A stretch of DNA of 64,000 nt from Clostridiales bacterium UBA3758 (GTDB lineage: Bacteria; Bacillota; Clostridia; Oscillospirales; Oscillospiraceae). This document shows, piece by piece, positions 7,536 to 16,964 of this stretch. Position 1 is the stretch's first letter. Each line of letters begins with the position of its first letter. The stretch is taken from contig DFGE01000016.1 in assembly GCA_002371675.1 (NCBI GenBank), positions 27,600-91,599 on the forward strand. Reading direction: 5' to 3'. Position numbers and translations under genes: made by a program. A model generated the notes under the pieces. It ran no database searches, was not told where the DNA came from, and saw only the letters and a program-made list of their open reading frames with translations.

Positions 7536-9035
7536 ATGACTGACGATCAACAGAACAAGACCGACCGCAAGGTAAGCGATATTTTTGACGTGGGCCCGGC
7601 GGACCCCGTGAGAGACGTGCCGGCCGGTGCGCACGCCGCCCCGGAGACTCCCGCGCAGGCCGCCCCGGAGACTCCTGCGCAGGCGCAGGAGCCGATCCCG
7701 GCGGAAAAGCCGGAGTCTGCGCCAGAGAAGAGGAGCGCGCCTGCGCCGGAAAAGAAAAGCGAGCCGCAGAGCGGGGAAAAGCCCGCCGCCGCGCGGCCTG
7801 CCGCGAAAAAGCCGGCCAAGCCCGGCCTGGTCGACCGCCTGCTCATCGACCGCGACGGGGACGAGGCGGCGAACTTCACCGGCGACGAGGAATCTGAGCG
7901 GGACTATCGCCCCATCCGCCAGAGCCGCGAGTCGAGGACGGGCTGCCTCGGCGGCATCATGTATTTCGTGTTCATCCTCTGCGCGAGCGTGATCCTCGCC
8001 TGCCTCGCATGGATGGCGGCGAGCGACGTGCTGGCGCTCAACGAGGACGAGTTCAAGGCCACCGTGACGCTCCCGGTCGATATCTTCACGACCGAGACTG
8101 TGGACGACGTGGACAAGGAGGGCAACGTCGTCGGCACCAAGACCGTGACCTCGGCGGATATCCCCTATGTCTCCGAGCAGCTCAAGCAGCAGGGACTGAT
8201 CGAGTACAAGTGGCTCTTTGAACTCTTCTGCAAGATTTCCCACGCGGACCAGAAGGTGAGTCCCGGCGAATACGAACTCTCCTCCAGCTATGACTACCGC
8301 GCGCTTGTCCAGCACATGCGCGCCAACTCCAGCTCCGCTCTCACCGTGGATATCACCTTCCCGGAGGGCTACAGCATGCGGCAGATCTTCCTGCTCATGG
8401 AGGAAAAGGGCGTTGCGAGCTATGACGACCTCATGGCCGCCGCCGCGGATACCGTGTTCAACTATGACTTCATCCCCGAGGGCAGCGAGGGCAGCGCCCA
8501 GCGCCTGGAGGGCTATCTCTTCCCGGACACCTATCAGTTCTATATCTCGATGCAGCCCTCGAGCGCGATCAACAAGTTCCTCGAGGCCTTCAACTACAAT
8601 GTCACGGATGAGATGAAGCAGCAGGCGGCCAATCGCGGCATGTCGATGCAGGATATTATCAACATCGCTTCCATGATCGAGAAGGAGGCCGCGAATGACG
8701 GCGAACGCCGCCTGATCGCCTCGGTCATCTACAACCGCATCAACACCGGCATGACCCTCGGCATCGACTCGACGATCCTCTATCTCTACCCTGACCATGA
8801 GGGCGCACCGACGGCCCCGATGCTCGCGCAGGACAGCCCCTACAACACCCGCCTTTACTACGGCCTGCCGCCCACGCCCATCTGCAGTCCGGGGCTTGCC
8901 TCCATCCAGGCGGCGCTGATCCCCGAGGAGACCAATTACTACTACTACGCCCTTGACACCGCGACCGGAACGCACCGCTTCTTCACCGACGCCAATGAGT
9001 TCAACCGCTTCGTGGAGACCCAGAATTATGGCTGA
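7536..9035 (+). CDS. mltG: Endolytic peptidoglycan transglycosylase MltG (YceG)
   Basis: 499 residues. It cuts nascent glycan strands at the outer membrane face to terminate elongation. The first 125 residues are cytoplasmic, charged and Ala/Pro/Glu-rich with a perfect tandem AAPETPAQ repeat. One TM helix follows at about 141-165, then a LysM-like region and the YceG domain. The catalytic glutamate lies in IASMIEKEA near residue 376, followed by VIYNRI and IDSTILY. I chose ATG 7536 because AAGGAG lies 7 nt upstream; the ATG at 7515 lacks this. The stop overlaps the next gene by 8 bp. Confidence 0.92.
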   Translation: MTDDQQNKTDRKVSDIFDVGPADPVRDVPAGAHAAPETPAQAAPETPAQAQEPIPAEKPESAPEKRSAPAPEKKSEPQSGEKPAAARPAAKKPAKPGLVDRLLIDRDGDEAANFTGDEESERDYRPIRQSRESRTGCLGGIMYFVFILCASVILACLAWMAASDVLALNEDEFKATVTLPVDIFTTETVDDVDKEGNVVGTKTVTSADIPYVSEQLKQQGLIEYKWLFELFCKISHADQKVSPGEYELSSSYDYRALVQHMRANSSSALTVDITFPEGYSMRQIFLLMEEKGVASYDDLMAAAADTVFNYDFIPEGSEGSAQRLEGYLFPDTYQFYISMQPSSAINKFLEAFNYNVTDEMKQQAANRGMSMQDIINIASMIEKEAANDGERRLIASVIYNRINTGMTLGIDSTILYLYPDHEGAPTAPMLAQDSPYNTRLYYGLPPTPICSPGLASIQAALIPEETNYYYYALDTATGTHRFFTDANEFNRFVETQNYG

Positions 9036-10239
9036 TACACCGGAGCTGCTTGCCCCGGCGGGGGATCTGGAACGGGTGCGGATGGCGCTGCTCTACGGGG
9101 CGGACGCGGTGTATCTGGCCGGGCGTATGTTCGGCATGCGCTCGAGCAGCGTGAGCTTTTCCGATGAGGATCTGCTCGAGGCCCTGCGCCTGACGCATGA
9201 AAAGGGCAAAAAGCTCTATGTCACCTGCAACACCCTCCCGCGTGAGGAGGAGCTCGCCGCGCTGCCCGGCTACCTGGGCTTTCTCCAGGAGGCCGGGGCG
9301 GACGGACTCATCATCGCCGATCTCGGCGTGCTGGAGCTCGCAAAGCGCTGCGCCCCGCGCGTCGCGCGCCATGTGAGCACCCAGCTTGGCGTGATCAACA
9401 GCGCCACCGCGACGGCGCTCTGGAACATGGGGGCGGACACCGTCGTCCTTGCGCGCGAGACGCCGCTGGCGGATATCCGCGCCATCCGCGCGAATACCCC
9501 GCCGGAGCTGCGCATCGAGGCCTTTGTGCATGGGGCGATGTGTGTGTCCTTTTCCGGGCGCTGCCTGCTGTCCAACTATCTGACCGGGCGCGACGCCAAT
9601 CGCGGGCAGTGTGCCCAGCCCTGCCGCTGGAAATATCACCTCGTAGAGGAGAAACGCCCCGGCCAGTATTTCGAGATCAGCGAGGACGGCGGCACCTACA
9701 TCATGAACTCCCGCGACATGTGCATGATCGGGCATATCCCCGAGCTGCTGGACGCGGGGGTCACCAGCCTGAAGATCGAGGGCAGAATGAAATCCGCCTA
9801 CTACACCGCCGTCGTGACCAACGCCTACCGCCACGCGATCGACGATGCGCTCGCGGGACGGCCGCTCGACCCGCTCTGGCTGCGCGAGACCGAGATGGTG
9901 AGCCACCGGCCGTATACCACCGGCTTCTATTTCGGCGAACCCGGGCAGCACTATGCCGAGGCCAGCTATTTCTCCGACGCCCGCGTCGCCGCCGTCGTGG
10001 AGGACTGCGACGAGACGGGCATGGCTCTGCTCACCCAGCGGAACAAATTCTCCGCCGGGGCGACGCTCGAGCTGCTGCTGCCGGAGGGCGCGCCGCTGCG
10101 CTTCACGGCGGAGGAACTGCGCGACGAGGAGGGCGTTCCCATTGCCGACACGCACAAGGCAATGATGCCTTTCCGCATGCGTCTGCCTGTCCGCGCGCCT
10201 CGCGGCTGCGTGCTGCGGATCCCGGGAGAAAAGCCTTGA
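9028..10239 (+). CDS. U32-family peptidase / tRNA-rRNA hydroxylation protein
   Basis: 403-residue U32 protein. The N terminus ELLAPAGDLERVRMALLYGADAVY is the family barrel start (quoted here as LLAPAGD and YGADAVY). The signature with four cysteines is near residue 169: HGAMCVSFSGRC followed by GQCAQPCRW, typical of TrhP/RlhA-type enzymes that hydroxylate tRNA or rRNA and probably bind an Fe-S cluster. Older annotations call these collagenase-like peptidases. Overlap with mltG indicates translational coupling. The last codons overlap the -35 box of the alaS promoter. Confidence 0.9.
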   Translation: MADTPELLAPAGDLERVRMALLYGADAVYLAGRMFGMRSSSVSFSDEDLLEALRLTHEKGKKLYVTCNTLPREEELAALPGYLGFLQEAGADGLIIADLGVLELAKRCAPRVARHVSTQLGVINSATATALWNMGADTVVLARETPLADIRAIRANTPPELRIEAFVHGAMCVSFSGRCLLSNYLTGRDANRGQCAQPCRWKYHLVEEKRPGQYFEISEDGGTYIMNSRDMCMIGHIPELLDAGVTSLKIEGRMKSAYYTAVVTNAYRHAIDDALAGRPLDPLWLRETEMVSHRPYTTGFYFGEPGQHYAEASYFSDARVAAVVEDCDETGMALLTQRNKFSAGATLELLLPEGAPLRFTAEELRDEEGVPIADTHKAMMPFRMRLPVRAPRGCVLRIPGEKP

Positions 10240-10263
10240 CAAACGCGTCCGCTATGTTAAAAT
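10236..10263 (+). promoter_or_regulatory. Promoter of alaS
   Basis: TTGACA, 16-nt spacer, TAAAAT. The -35 box overlaps the stop codon (10237-10239) of the U32 gene. Confidence 0.75.
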
Positions 10264-10269
10264 AACGGA

Positions 10270-10505
10270 GCAAAAAACGATAACCATATGGCTGTGACGA
10301 AACGAGCCGGAAAACGGGCATTTCAGAGAGAGATCGGGCGGTGCGAGATCTCATGCTCTCCTCCGGCGGCCACTTCCGAGCCTCCCCGGGAAACCGGGGC
10401 GCGAGCCCGCGTTAAGGGCGCTTGAGAGATCGCGCAAGCGATAATCAGGGTGGTACCGCGAATCGACCTTCGCCCCTGTCCGGGGCGGAGGTATCTTTAT
10501 TTTTA
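10270..10505 (+). promoter_or_regulatory. T-box riboswitch (alanine) upstream of alaS
   Basis: The invariant T-box AGGGTGGTACCGCG is at 10447-10460, directly before a terminator hairpin (CCTTCGCCCC / GGGGCGGAGG, then TTTATTTTT; 10466-10505). Such leaders sense uncharged tRNA: pairing of the T-box with the tRNA acceptor end favours an antiterminator. The upstream 170 nt are hairpin-rich and contain AGAGAGA and a candidate GCC specifier at about 10369, which I cannot confirm by folding. Linkage to alaS makes tRNA-Ala the expected ligand. Confidence 0.92.
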
Positions 10506-10519
10506 AGGAGAACCCCTAT

Positions 10520-13156
10520 ATGGAAAAGTACGGTCTGAACCAACTGCGTGAAATGTTTCTGTCCTTCTTCGAGACGAAGGGACACCTGCGCCTGCCCTCC
10601 TTCTCCCTGATCCCGCAGAACGACAAGAGCCTTCTGCTCATCAACTCCGGCATGGCGCCCATGAAGCCCTACTTCAAGGGCGAGCAGGAGCCGCCGCGTC
10701 ACCGCGTCTGCACCTGCCAGAAGTGCATCCGCACCGGCGACATCGAGAATATCGGCAAGACGGCGCGCCACGGCACCTATTTTGAGATGCTCGGCAACTT
10801 CTCCTTCGGCGATTACTTCAAGCGTGAGGCGATCCACTGGAGCTGGGAGTTCCTCACGAGCCCCGACTGGGTGGGCCTCGACCCCAACCGCCTCTATCCC
10901 TCCATCTACGAGAACGACGACGAGGCCTTCGATATCTGGAACAAGGAAGTCGGCATCCCCGCCGAACGCATCTTCCGCTTCGGCAAGGAGGACAACTTCT
11001 GGGAGCACGGCGCCGGTCCCTGCGGCCCCTGCTCGGAGATTTATTATGACCGCGGCGAAAAGTACGGCTGCGGCAAGCCGACCTGCACTGTCGGCTGCGA
11101 CTGCGACCGCTACATGGAGGTCTGGAATAACGTCTTCTCCCAGTTCGACAACGACGGCGAGGGTCACTATTCCGAGCTCAAGCAGAAGAACATCGACACC
11201 GGCATGGGCCTGGAGCGTCTGGCGGTCGTCTGCCAGGATGTCGAATCGCTCTTTGACGTTGACACCGTCATGAACATCACCAACAAGGTCAGCGAGCTCA
11301 CAGGCGCCTACTACGGCAGGAGCCACAAGATGGACGTGTCGCTGCGCGTCATTACCGATCACATCCGCGCTTCCGTCTTCATGATCTGCGACGGCGTGCT
11401 CCCCTCCAACGAGGGCCGCGGCTATGTGCTGCGCCGTCTGCTGCGCCGCGCCGCACGCCACGGCAAGCTCCTCGGCGTGAGCGAGCCCTTCCTCTATGAA
11501 GTGATCGACACCGTCGTGCACGAAAACGAGTGCCAGTACCCCGAGCTGCGCGAGAAGCAAGCCTATATCACCCGCGTCGTCAAGACCGAGGAGGAGAACT
11601 TCGCAAAAACCATCGACGCCGGCATGAAGATCTTTTCCGACATGCTTTCCGAGCACAAGCAGAAGGGCGAGAGCACCTTTTCCGGCGCCGACGCCTTCAA
11701 GCTCTACGATACCTACGGCTTCCCCATCGACCTCACCACCGAGATGTGCGCCGACGAGGGAATGAGCGTGGACGAGCAGGGCTTCCGCGCGCTCATGGAA
11801 GAGCAGCGGCAGCGCGCCCGCAAGGCGCGCGAGGCGCTGGGCGACCTCGGCTGGGCCGGCATCGAGTTCGGCAAGGAGATCCCCGAGACGGAGTTCGTCG
11901 GCTATGACGAGCAGAGCGTCGAGGCGAAGGTCCTCGCTATCGTGGCCGACGGCGAATTCCGCGAGGAGATCCCCGCAGGCACGGAGGCCACCGTCGTGCT
12001 TGACCGCACGGTGCTCTACGCCGAGATGGGCGGCCAGGTTGCCGACCACGGCACGCTGACGGCCGGCGGGATGCACTTCGAGATCAGCGACGTGCAGAAA
12101 AACAAGGGCGGCAAGTTCATGCACAGCGGCAAGCTCGTCTCCGGCGAGCTCAAGCTCGGCGACACCGTGACCGCCGCTTACGATAAGAGCCGCCGCGCGG
12201 CGATCGCCCGTGCCCACAGCGCAACCCACCTGCTGCAGAAGGCCCTGCGCGACGTGCTGGGCGAGCATGTGCACCAGGCCGGCTCCCTCGTCGAGCCCGA
12301 CTTCCTGCGCTTTGACTTCACGCACTTCTCTGCCGTGACAGCCGAGCAGCTGCAGGCGGTCGAGGACGCGGTGAACGCCGCCGTGCTCGAGGGGCTGGAC
12401 GTTGTGACGAAGGTCATGCCCCTCGAGGAAGCCCGCAAGTCCGGCGCGACCGCGCTCTTCGGCGAGAAATACGGCGACAGCGTCCGCGTCGTCTCCATGG
12501 GCGATTACAGCGTGGAGCTCTGCGGCGGCACGCACCTGTCCACGACCGCCAAGGCCGGCGCCTTCCATATCCTCTCCGAGGGCTCTGTCGCCTCCGGCGT
12601 GCGCCGCATCGAGGCCAGCACCGGCCTCGGCACCCTGCGCACCCTGCGCAAGGATATCGAGACCATAGACTCCGTGGCCGCGCTCTTCAAGGCGAATCCG
12701 GCCGATGTGCTGCAGAAGGTCGAACAGCAGGCCGGCGAGCTCAAGGAGGCCAAACGCCTCATCCAGCAATACAAGGACAAGGAATCCGCCGGCGGTGCGG
12801 ACGAGCTGCTCCGCAGGGCGAAGGAGATCGGCGGCGTGCATGTCGTCACCTGCAGCCAGGGCGAATGCGACGCGGCTGCCCTGCGCAAGATGGGCGACGC
12901 CCTGCGCGATAAGGATCCCTCCGTCGTGGCGCTCATCGCCGCAGTGAACGGCGACAAGATCACCTTCCAGTGCGTCTGCGGCAAGGAGGCCGTTGCCAAG
13001 GGCATCCGTGCGGGCGATATCATCAAGAACGTCACCGCAATTGCCGGCGGCAAGGGCGGCGGCAAACCGGACTCCGCCATGGGCGGCGGCAACCTGGTCG
13101 AAAAGCTCCCCGAGGCCCTGGCCGCTCTGGAGGACTTTGTAGAAGCGAAACTCTGA
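10520..13156 (+). CDS. alaS: Alanine--tRNA ligase
   Basis: 878-residue class II synthetase charging tRNA-Ala. The aminoacylation domain covers roughly residues 1-460 with the motif INSGMAPMKPYF and tRNA-recognition helices. The editing domain has the zinc motif HSATH near 565 and CGGTH near 667, both needed for hydrolysis of mischarged Ser/Gly. A coiled coil (about 720-765) leads into the C-Ala domain with its glycine-rich GGKGGGKPDSAMGGG segment. Length and domain order are complete. AAGGAG precedes the ATG. Expression is controlled by the T-box leader. The HIT gene follows 12 nt later. Confidence 0.97.
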   Translation: MEKYGLNQLREMFLSFFETKGHLRLPSFSLIPQNDKSLLLINSGMAPMKPYFKGEQEPPRHRVCTCQKCIRTGDIENIGKTARHGTYFEMLGNFSFGDYFKREAIHWSWEFLTSPDWVGLDPNRLYPSIYENDDEAFDIWNKEVGIPAERIFRFGKEDNFWEHGAGPCGPCSEIYYDRGEKYGCGKPTCTVGCDCDRYMEVWNNVFSQFDNDGEGHYSELKQKNIDTGMGLERLAVVCQDVESLFDVDTVMNITNKVSELTGAYYGRSHKMDVSLRVITDHIRASVFMICDGVLPSNEGRGYVLRRLLRRAARHGKLLGVSEPFLYEVIDTVVHENECQYPELREKQAYITRVVKTEEENFAKTIDAGMKIFSDMLSEHKQKGESTFSGADAFKLYDTYGFPIDLTTEMCADEGMSVDEQGFRALMEEQRQRARKAREALGDLGWAGIEFGKEIPETEFVGYDEQSVEAKVLAIVADGEFREEIPAGTEATVVLDRTVLYAEMGGQVADHGTLTAGGMHFEISDVQKNKGGKFMHSGKLVSGELKLGDTVTAAYDKSRRAAIARAHSATHLLQKALRDVLGEHVHQAGSLVEPDFLRFDFTHFSAVTAEQLQAVEDAVNAAVLEGLDVVTKVMPLEEARKSGATALFGEKYGDSVRVVSMGDYSVELCGGTHLSTTAKAGAFHILSEGSVASGVRRIEASTGLGTLRTLRKDIETIDSVAALFKANPADVLQKVEQQAGELKEAKRLIQQYKDKESAGGADELLRRAKEIGGVHVVTCSQGECDAAALRKMGDALRDKDPSVVALIAAVNGDKITFQCVCGKEAVAKGIRAGDIIKNVTAIAGGKGGGKPDSAMGGGNLVEKLPEALAALEDFVEAKL

Positions 13157-13168
13157 GGAGGAGACAAC

Positions 13169-13513
13169 ATGGATCAAAACTGCCTGTTCTGCCGCATCAT
13201 CCGCGGCGAGATCCCCAGCGCCAAGGTCTATGAGGACGAATACGTGTTCGCCTTCCGGGATATCAATCCCCAGGCGCCGGTGCATATCCTCGTCGTCCCC
13301 AAGACGCACATTCCCTGCGCCGACGCCGTGGATGCGGAGAACTCCGTGTACGTGGCAAAGTGCTTTGAGGCCATCGCGAAGATCGCGGAGGCGGAGGGCC
13401 TTTCCAATGGCTACCGCGTCGTGAACAACTGCGGCGAGGACGGCGGCCAGAGCGTGATGCACCTGCATTTTCACCTGATCGGCGGCGTGAAGCTCTCCGA
13501 GAAGGTCGTCTAA
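13169..13513 (+). CDS. HIT-family nucleotide hydrolase (HinT-like)
   Basis: 114-residue histidine-triad protein, probably a purine nucleoside phosphoramidase. The catalytic triad motif HLHFHLIGG lies at about residues 97-105, and an N-terminal CLFC pair (residues 5-8) is typical of zinc-binding HinT proteins. The body shows the family core GEIPSAKVYEDE, AFRDINPQAPVHILVVPK. It is 12 nt downstream of alaS with a GGAGGAGA ribosome site, so it probably shares the T-box transcript. A terminator follows. Confidence 0.93.
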   Translation: MDQNCLFCRIIRGEIPSAKVYEDEYVFAFRDINPQAPVHILVVPKTHIPCADAVDAENSVYVAKCFEAIAKIAEAEGLSNGYRVVNNCGEDGGQSVMHLHFHLIGGVKLSEKVV

Positions 13514-13565
13514 GCGAATACTGCCCCTGGCGGGCGGCGCGCTGCGCGCCCGCCGGGGGAAACGC

Positions 13566-13598
13566 GCCGCAGAGAAGTCTCCCTGCGGCCGCTTTTTC
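13566..13598 (+). terminator. Terminator after the HIT gene
   Basis: CCGCAG-A-GA / TC-C-CTGCGG stem followed by GCCGCTTTTT; one mismatch in the stem. Confidence 0.6.
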
Positions 13599-13636
13599 AT
13601 CTGGGTACATGCTGCGCGCGGAAGGAGGGGCTTGCT

Positions 13637-15901
13637 GTGCGCAGACTGGCGATATCGGCCTTTGCTTTTTCCGCGGCGGTGTTTCTCTCGCACTACCTGC
13701 TCCCGGTGTCTGCGCTGCCCTGGCTCGCCCTGGGCTTTGCCGCCATCGGCGCCGGACTGCTGCTTGCGCGGCGCGTCTGGCTGCGGCTCTTCACGCTGCT
13801 GCTTCTGGGCCTCTCGCTCGGCTTCGGCTGCTTTTATGTTCACGCGCGGCAGACTCTGCTCCCGGCGCGTGCGCTCGACGGGGAGACGAGGGTAATCTGC
13901 GGCGTCGTGACCGACTATCCCGAGTGCCGGGGCGACAGTCTGCGCCTGCAGCTGCGCCTCGAGGGGGAAGGACTTCCGCGGCTCAACGCCCTCGTGTACG
14001 ACGGGACGCGGAGTCTCTCCACCGCGCAGCCGGGCGATCTCGTGCGCTTCGAGGCGCGGCTCTCTTCCGCAGAGACGCGTCACGGAGCGCGCAGCGATCT
14101 GTATAATTCCAAAGACATCTACTTTATCCTGAGCGCCAAAAGCCAGGCGGAATACCTGGGCAGGCGCATGGAACTGCGGCTGTTCCCGGCCGTTGCGCGG
14201 CGGGCGGTCGCGAAGTGCGCGGACGGCGCCTTCCCGCAGGATGTGCGGGCATTTATGCGCGCGCTGCTGCTCGGCGACAAGGACGCCCTCTATGCCGACG
14301 CCGGCCTCTACCGCGCCATGAGCCGCGCGGGCTTTCTGCATATCACCGCAGTGTCCGGCATGCATGTGGCCTTCCTGGTGGGACTTTTGCAGCTGCTGCT
14401 GGGCGCCTCGCGGCGAAACAGCCTGCTGTGCATCGCGCTCGTCTGGGCCTTCGTGTTTCTCACGGGAGCCTCGCCTTCCGCAGTGCGCGCGGGGATCATG
14501 CAGAGCTTCCTGCTGCTTGCGCCCCTTTTCGGGCGGGAGAACGACGCGGCGACCTCTCTCGGCGCGGCGCTCGGTCTCATTCTGCTGCTCAATCCCTCCG
14601 CGGCCGGCAGCATCAGCCTGCAGCTCTCTTTCGCAGCCATGGCCGGCATCCTCTGCTTTGCCGCGCCGCTGCAGCGCGCGCTCGAGGAGGCGACGGGCTC
14701 GGAGCGGCTGCGGCGCCTCCTGCGCGCGCCAATCGCCACCGCGGCGAGTTCGCTGGCCGTGCTCGCCTTTACGGTGCCGCTCTCGGCGATCCACTTCGGC
14801 TCGGTGCAGGTACTCTCGCCGCTTACGAACCTGCTGGGGCTTTGGGCGGTGTCGCTCTGCTTTTGCGGAGGCTTCCTCTCGGTCGGTCTCTTTGCGCTCC
14901 TGCCCGCGGCGGGCAGCGGCCTCGGCTGGCTCACAGCCTGGCTCGCGCGCTATCTCGTTGCGGTGGCCCGGCTCGTCTCTGCCGTCCCCTTTGCCTCGGT
15001 TTATCTGCAGCACGGAGCGACGGTGATCTGGCTCGTGCTGTGCTATGTGTTCGTGCTCACGGCCGTCTTCTTCCGGCTCCCGCTGCGCGTGCGTCTGCTC
15101 GCGCCGCTCATCCTCTGCGCGCTGACGCTCGCCATGACGCTCGCGGTCACGCGCTGGAATTACCGATCGGCAGACGGCGTGATCAGCGCCATCGACGTCG
15201 GACAGGGGCAATGCATCTCTGTGATGGCCGGGGATCAGACCGTCGTTGTCGACTGCGGAAGCATCCTGACGCTCGAAAACGCCGGAGAAACGGCCGGGGA
15301 GTACCTGCTCGCCTGCGGGCGCAGACAGGTTGATCTGCTGATGCTTACGCACCTGCACGCGGATCACTGCAACGGCGTGGAGACACTGATGACGCTGCTT
15401 CCCGTGAAGCGCCTTGTCCTCGCGAACGGCTTGGAGGATGAGGACGATACGCTCGCCGGGATCCTCTCCGCTGCCGAGGCTTCCGGCACGGAGGTCGAAT
15501 TCCTCACGAGGGACGCGCAGAAGCAGCTCGGGGAGATCCGGATGCAGTTTTATTATCCCGGCCCGGAGGGCGACGCCAACGAGCGCTGTCTTGCGGCGCG
15601 CATCTCTGTCGGGGACTATGATCTGCTTGTGACGGGCGACCTCTCCAAGAGCGCCGAGCGCGCGCTGGTTCAGCGCTGCGATCTGAGCGGCACGGAGGCC
15701 TACATCGTCGGGCATCACGGCTCAAAATACGCCAGCTCCGGCGAGCTGCTCGCCAAAATGGGCGGCGACACGGCGCTCATCAGTGTGGGCTGGAACAATT
15801 TTGGCCACCCCACTGACGCGACGCTCCAGCGGCTCGACGCCTACGGCTATACGATCTATCGGACGGATCAGAGCGGAACGATTGAAATATGGATCGGGTG
15901 A
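13637..15901 (+). CDS. comEC: DNA internalisation competence protein ComEC/Rec2
   Basis: 754-residue polytopic membrane protein forming the channel for single-stranded DNA uptake. Order of parts: N-terminal hydrophobic helices with a DUF4131 region (to about 180), the Competence domain with TAVSGMHVAF near residue 235 and many TM helices to about 500, then a metallo-beta-lactamase domain. The latter has DVGQGQ near 517, the metal motif THLHADHCNG near 570 and GHHGS near 690. GTG 13637 is the start, with GGAGGGG 8 nt upstream. Full length. It heads a run with holA (5 nt gap), rnmV and the PPTase gene. Confidence 0.94.
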   Translation: MRRLAISAFAFSAAVFLSHYLLPVSALPWLALGFAAIGAGLLLARRVWLRLFTLLLLGLSLGFGCFYVHARQTLLPARALDGETRVICGVVTDYPECRGDSLRLQLRLEGEGLPRLNALVYDGTRSLSTAQPGDLVRFEARLSSAETRHGARSDLYNSKDIYFILSAKSQAEYLGRRMELRLFPAVARRAVAKCADGAFPQDVRAFMRALLLGDKDALYADAGLYRAMSRAGFLHITAVSGMHVAFLVGLLQLLLGASRRNSLLCIALVWAFVFLTGASPSAVRAGIMQSFLLLAPLFGRENDAATSLGAALGLILLLNPSAAGSISLQLSFAAMAGILCFAAPLQRALEEATGSERLRRLLRAPIATAASSLAVLAFTVPLSAIHFGSVQVLSPLTNLLGLWAVSLCFCGGFLSVGLFALLPAAGSGLGWLTAWLARYLVAVARLVSAVPFASVYLQHGATVIWLVLCYVFVLTAVFFRLPLRVRLLAPLILCALTLAMTLAVTRWNYRSADGVISAIDVGQGQCISVMAGDQTVVVDCGSILTLENAGETAGEYLLACGRRQVDLLMLTHLHADHCNGVETLMTLLPVKRLVLANGLEDEDDTLAGILSAAEASGTEVEFLTRDAQKQLGEIRMQFYYPGPEGDANERCLAARISVGDYDLLVTGDLSKSAERALVQRCDLSGTEAYIVGHHGSKYASSGELLAKMGGDTALISVGWNNFGHPTDATLQRLDAYGYTIYRTDQSGTIEIWIG

Positions 15902-15905
15902 AGAC

Positions 15906-16964
15906 ATGGCGAAAAAGAACAAAAACGAAAAACCTGCCCTGAGCTACAGCGAGGCGGAACGCCGCCTCCGTGAAGGCGAGCCCGGGCGGCTCTACCTGCT
16001 CTGGGGGCCGGAGGAATATCTGCGGGAATACTTCCTCGGCGAGCTGAAGAAAAAATGCCTCCCCGAAGGGGAGGACGATTTCAGCTTCCGCCGCCTGAAC
16101 GGTCCGGAGCTGGACCCCAACGAGCTGCGCAGCGCCGTTGACGCGATGCCCTTCCTCTCAGAGCGGAGCTTCGTGGAGGTACGCGGCGCGGAGCTCAACA
16201 AGCTCAAGGAGGCGGACCGCATCCTTGCCGTGCTGGAGGACATCCCGGATTTCTGCACGGTCGCCTTTGTACAGAACGCGCAGTTCGAGCCGGACGGGCG
16301 CTCGAAGCTCGTCAAGGCCATGCGCGAGAGGGGAGAGGACGTGTCCTTCACCCAGCAGAGCCAGGACAAGCTCATCCGCTGGATCGTCCGACGCTTCGCC
16401 GCGGCGAACAAACACATCGAGCTGGAGGCAGCCCAGCGCCTGATCTTCATCTCCGGAGATCTCATGAACCGCCTCATTCCGGAGATCGACAAGATCTCCG
16501 CCTACGCCAAGGGCCAGACGGTCACGGTGCAGGATGTGGAGACAGTCGCAAACCACATCCCGGAGGCCGTGGTCTTCGACCTGAGCGACGCGATGGCGGG
16601 GCGAAAGTTCAATACAGCGTTTTCGATCCTCTCGGAGTTGCTCGCGGATAAGAACAACGAGCCCATTTTCCTGCTCTCGCTCCTCGGCACGCAGATGCGC
16701 GGCCTTTACGCCGCCAAGCTTGCCGACGAGCGGCAGCTCGGCGTCAAGGGCGTTATGGATCTCGGCGCTGCCAGATACGATTTCCAGGCACGCCGCCTGC
16801 TCACGGCCTCGCGCGGCTTCACGCGCGAACAGCTCATCAACGCCGTACGCATCTGTGCGGAGACGGATTACCGCATCAAGAGCAGCGGCGGGAGTGACCG
16901 CGAGCTGCTCAAGGAAGCGCTGCTGCGCATCGCGGCGGGGGAGGAAAAGCGTGAGGCGGATTAA
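15906..16964 (+). CDS. holA: DNA polymerase III subunit delta
   Basis: 352 residues. The delta subunit opens the beta clamp in the clamp-loader complex. Motifs include LYLLWGPEEYLREYF (short form LWGPEEY, the degenerate P-loop region near residue 33), the ELRSAVDAMPFLSERS region and a helical C-terminal collar domain with LLSLLGTQMRGLYAAK. ATG 15906 is 4 nt after the comEC stop. The 3' end overlaps rnmV by 14 bp. Confidence 0.9.
   Translation: MAKKNKNEKPALSYSEAERRLREGEPGRLYLLWGPEEYLREYFLGELKKKCLPEGEDDFSFRRLNGPELDPNELRSAVDAMPFLSERSFVEVRGAELNKLKEADRILAVLEDIPDFCTVAFVQNAQFEPDGRSKLVKAMRERGEDVSFTQQSQDKLIRWIVRRFAAANKHIELEAAQRLIFISGDLMNRLIPEIDKISAYAKGQTVTVQDVETVANHIPEAVVFDLSDAMAGRKFNTAFSILSELLADKNNEPIFLLSLLGTQMRGLYAAKLADERQLGVKGVMDLGAARYDFQARRLLTASRGFTREQLINAVRICAETDYRIKSSGGSDRELLKEALLRIAAGEEKREAD

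Noticed and set aside
10445..15718. A 1757-codon open frame on the minus strand across alaS and comEC
   Set aside because: It is antisense to alaS, HIT and comEC, which all have clear family motifs; the open frame is a product of GC-biased third codon positions. Its translation is low-complexity His/Asp/Ala/Val/Leu.
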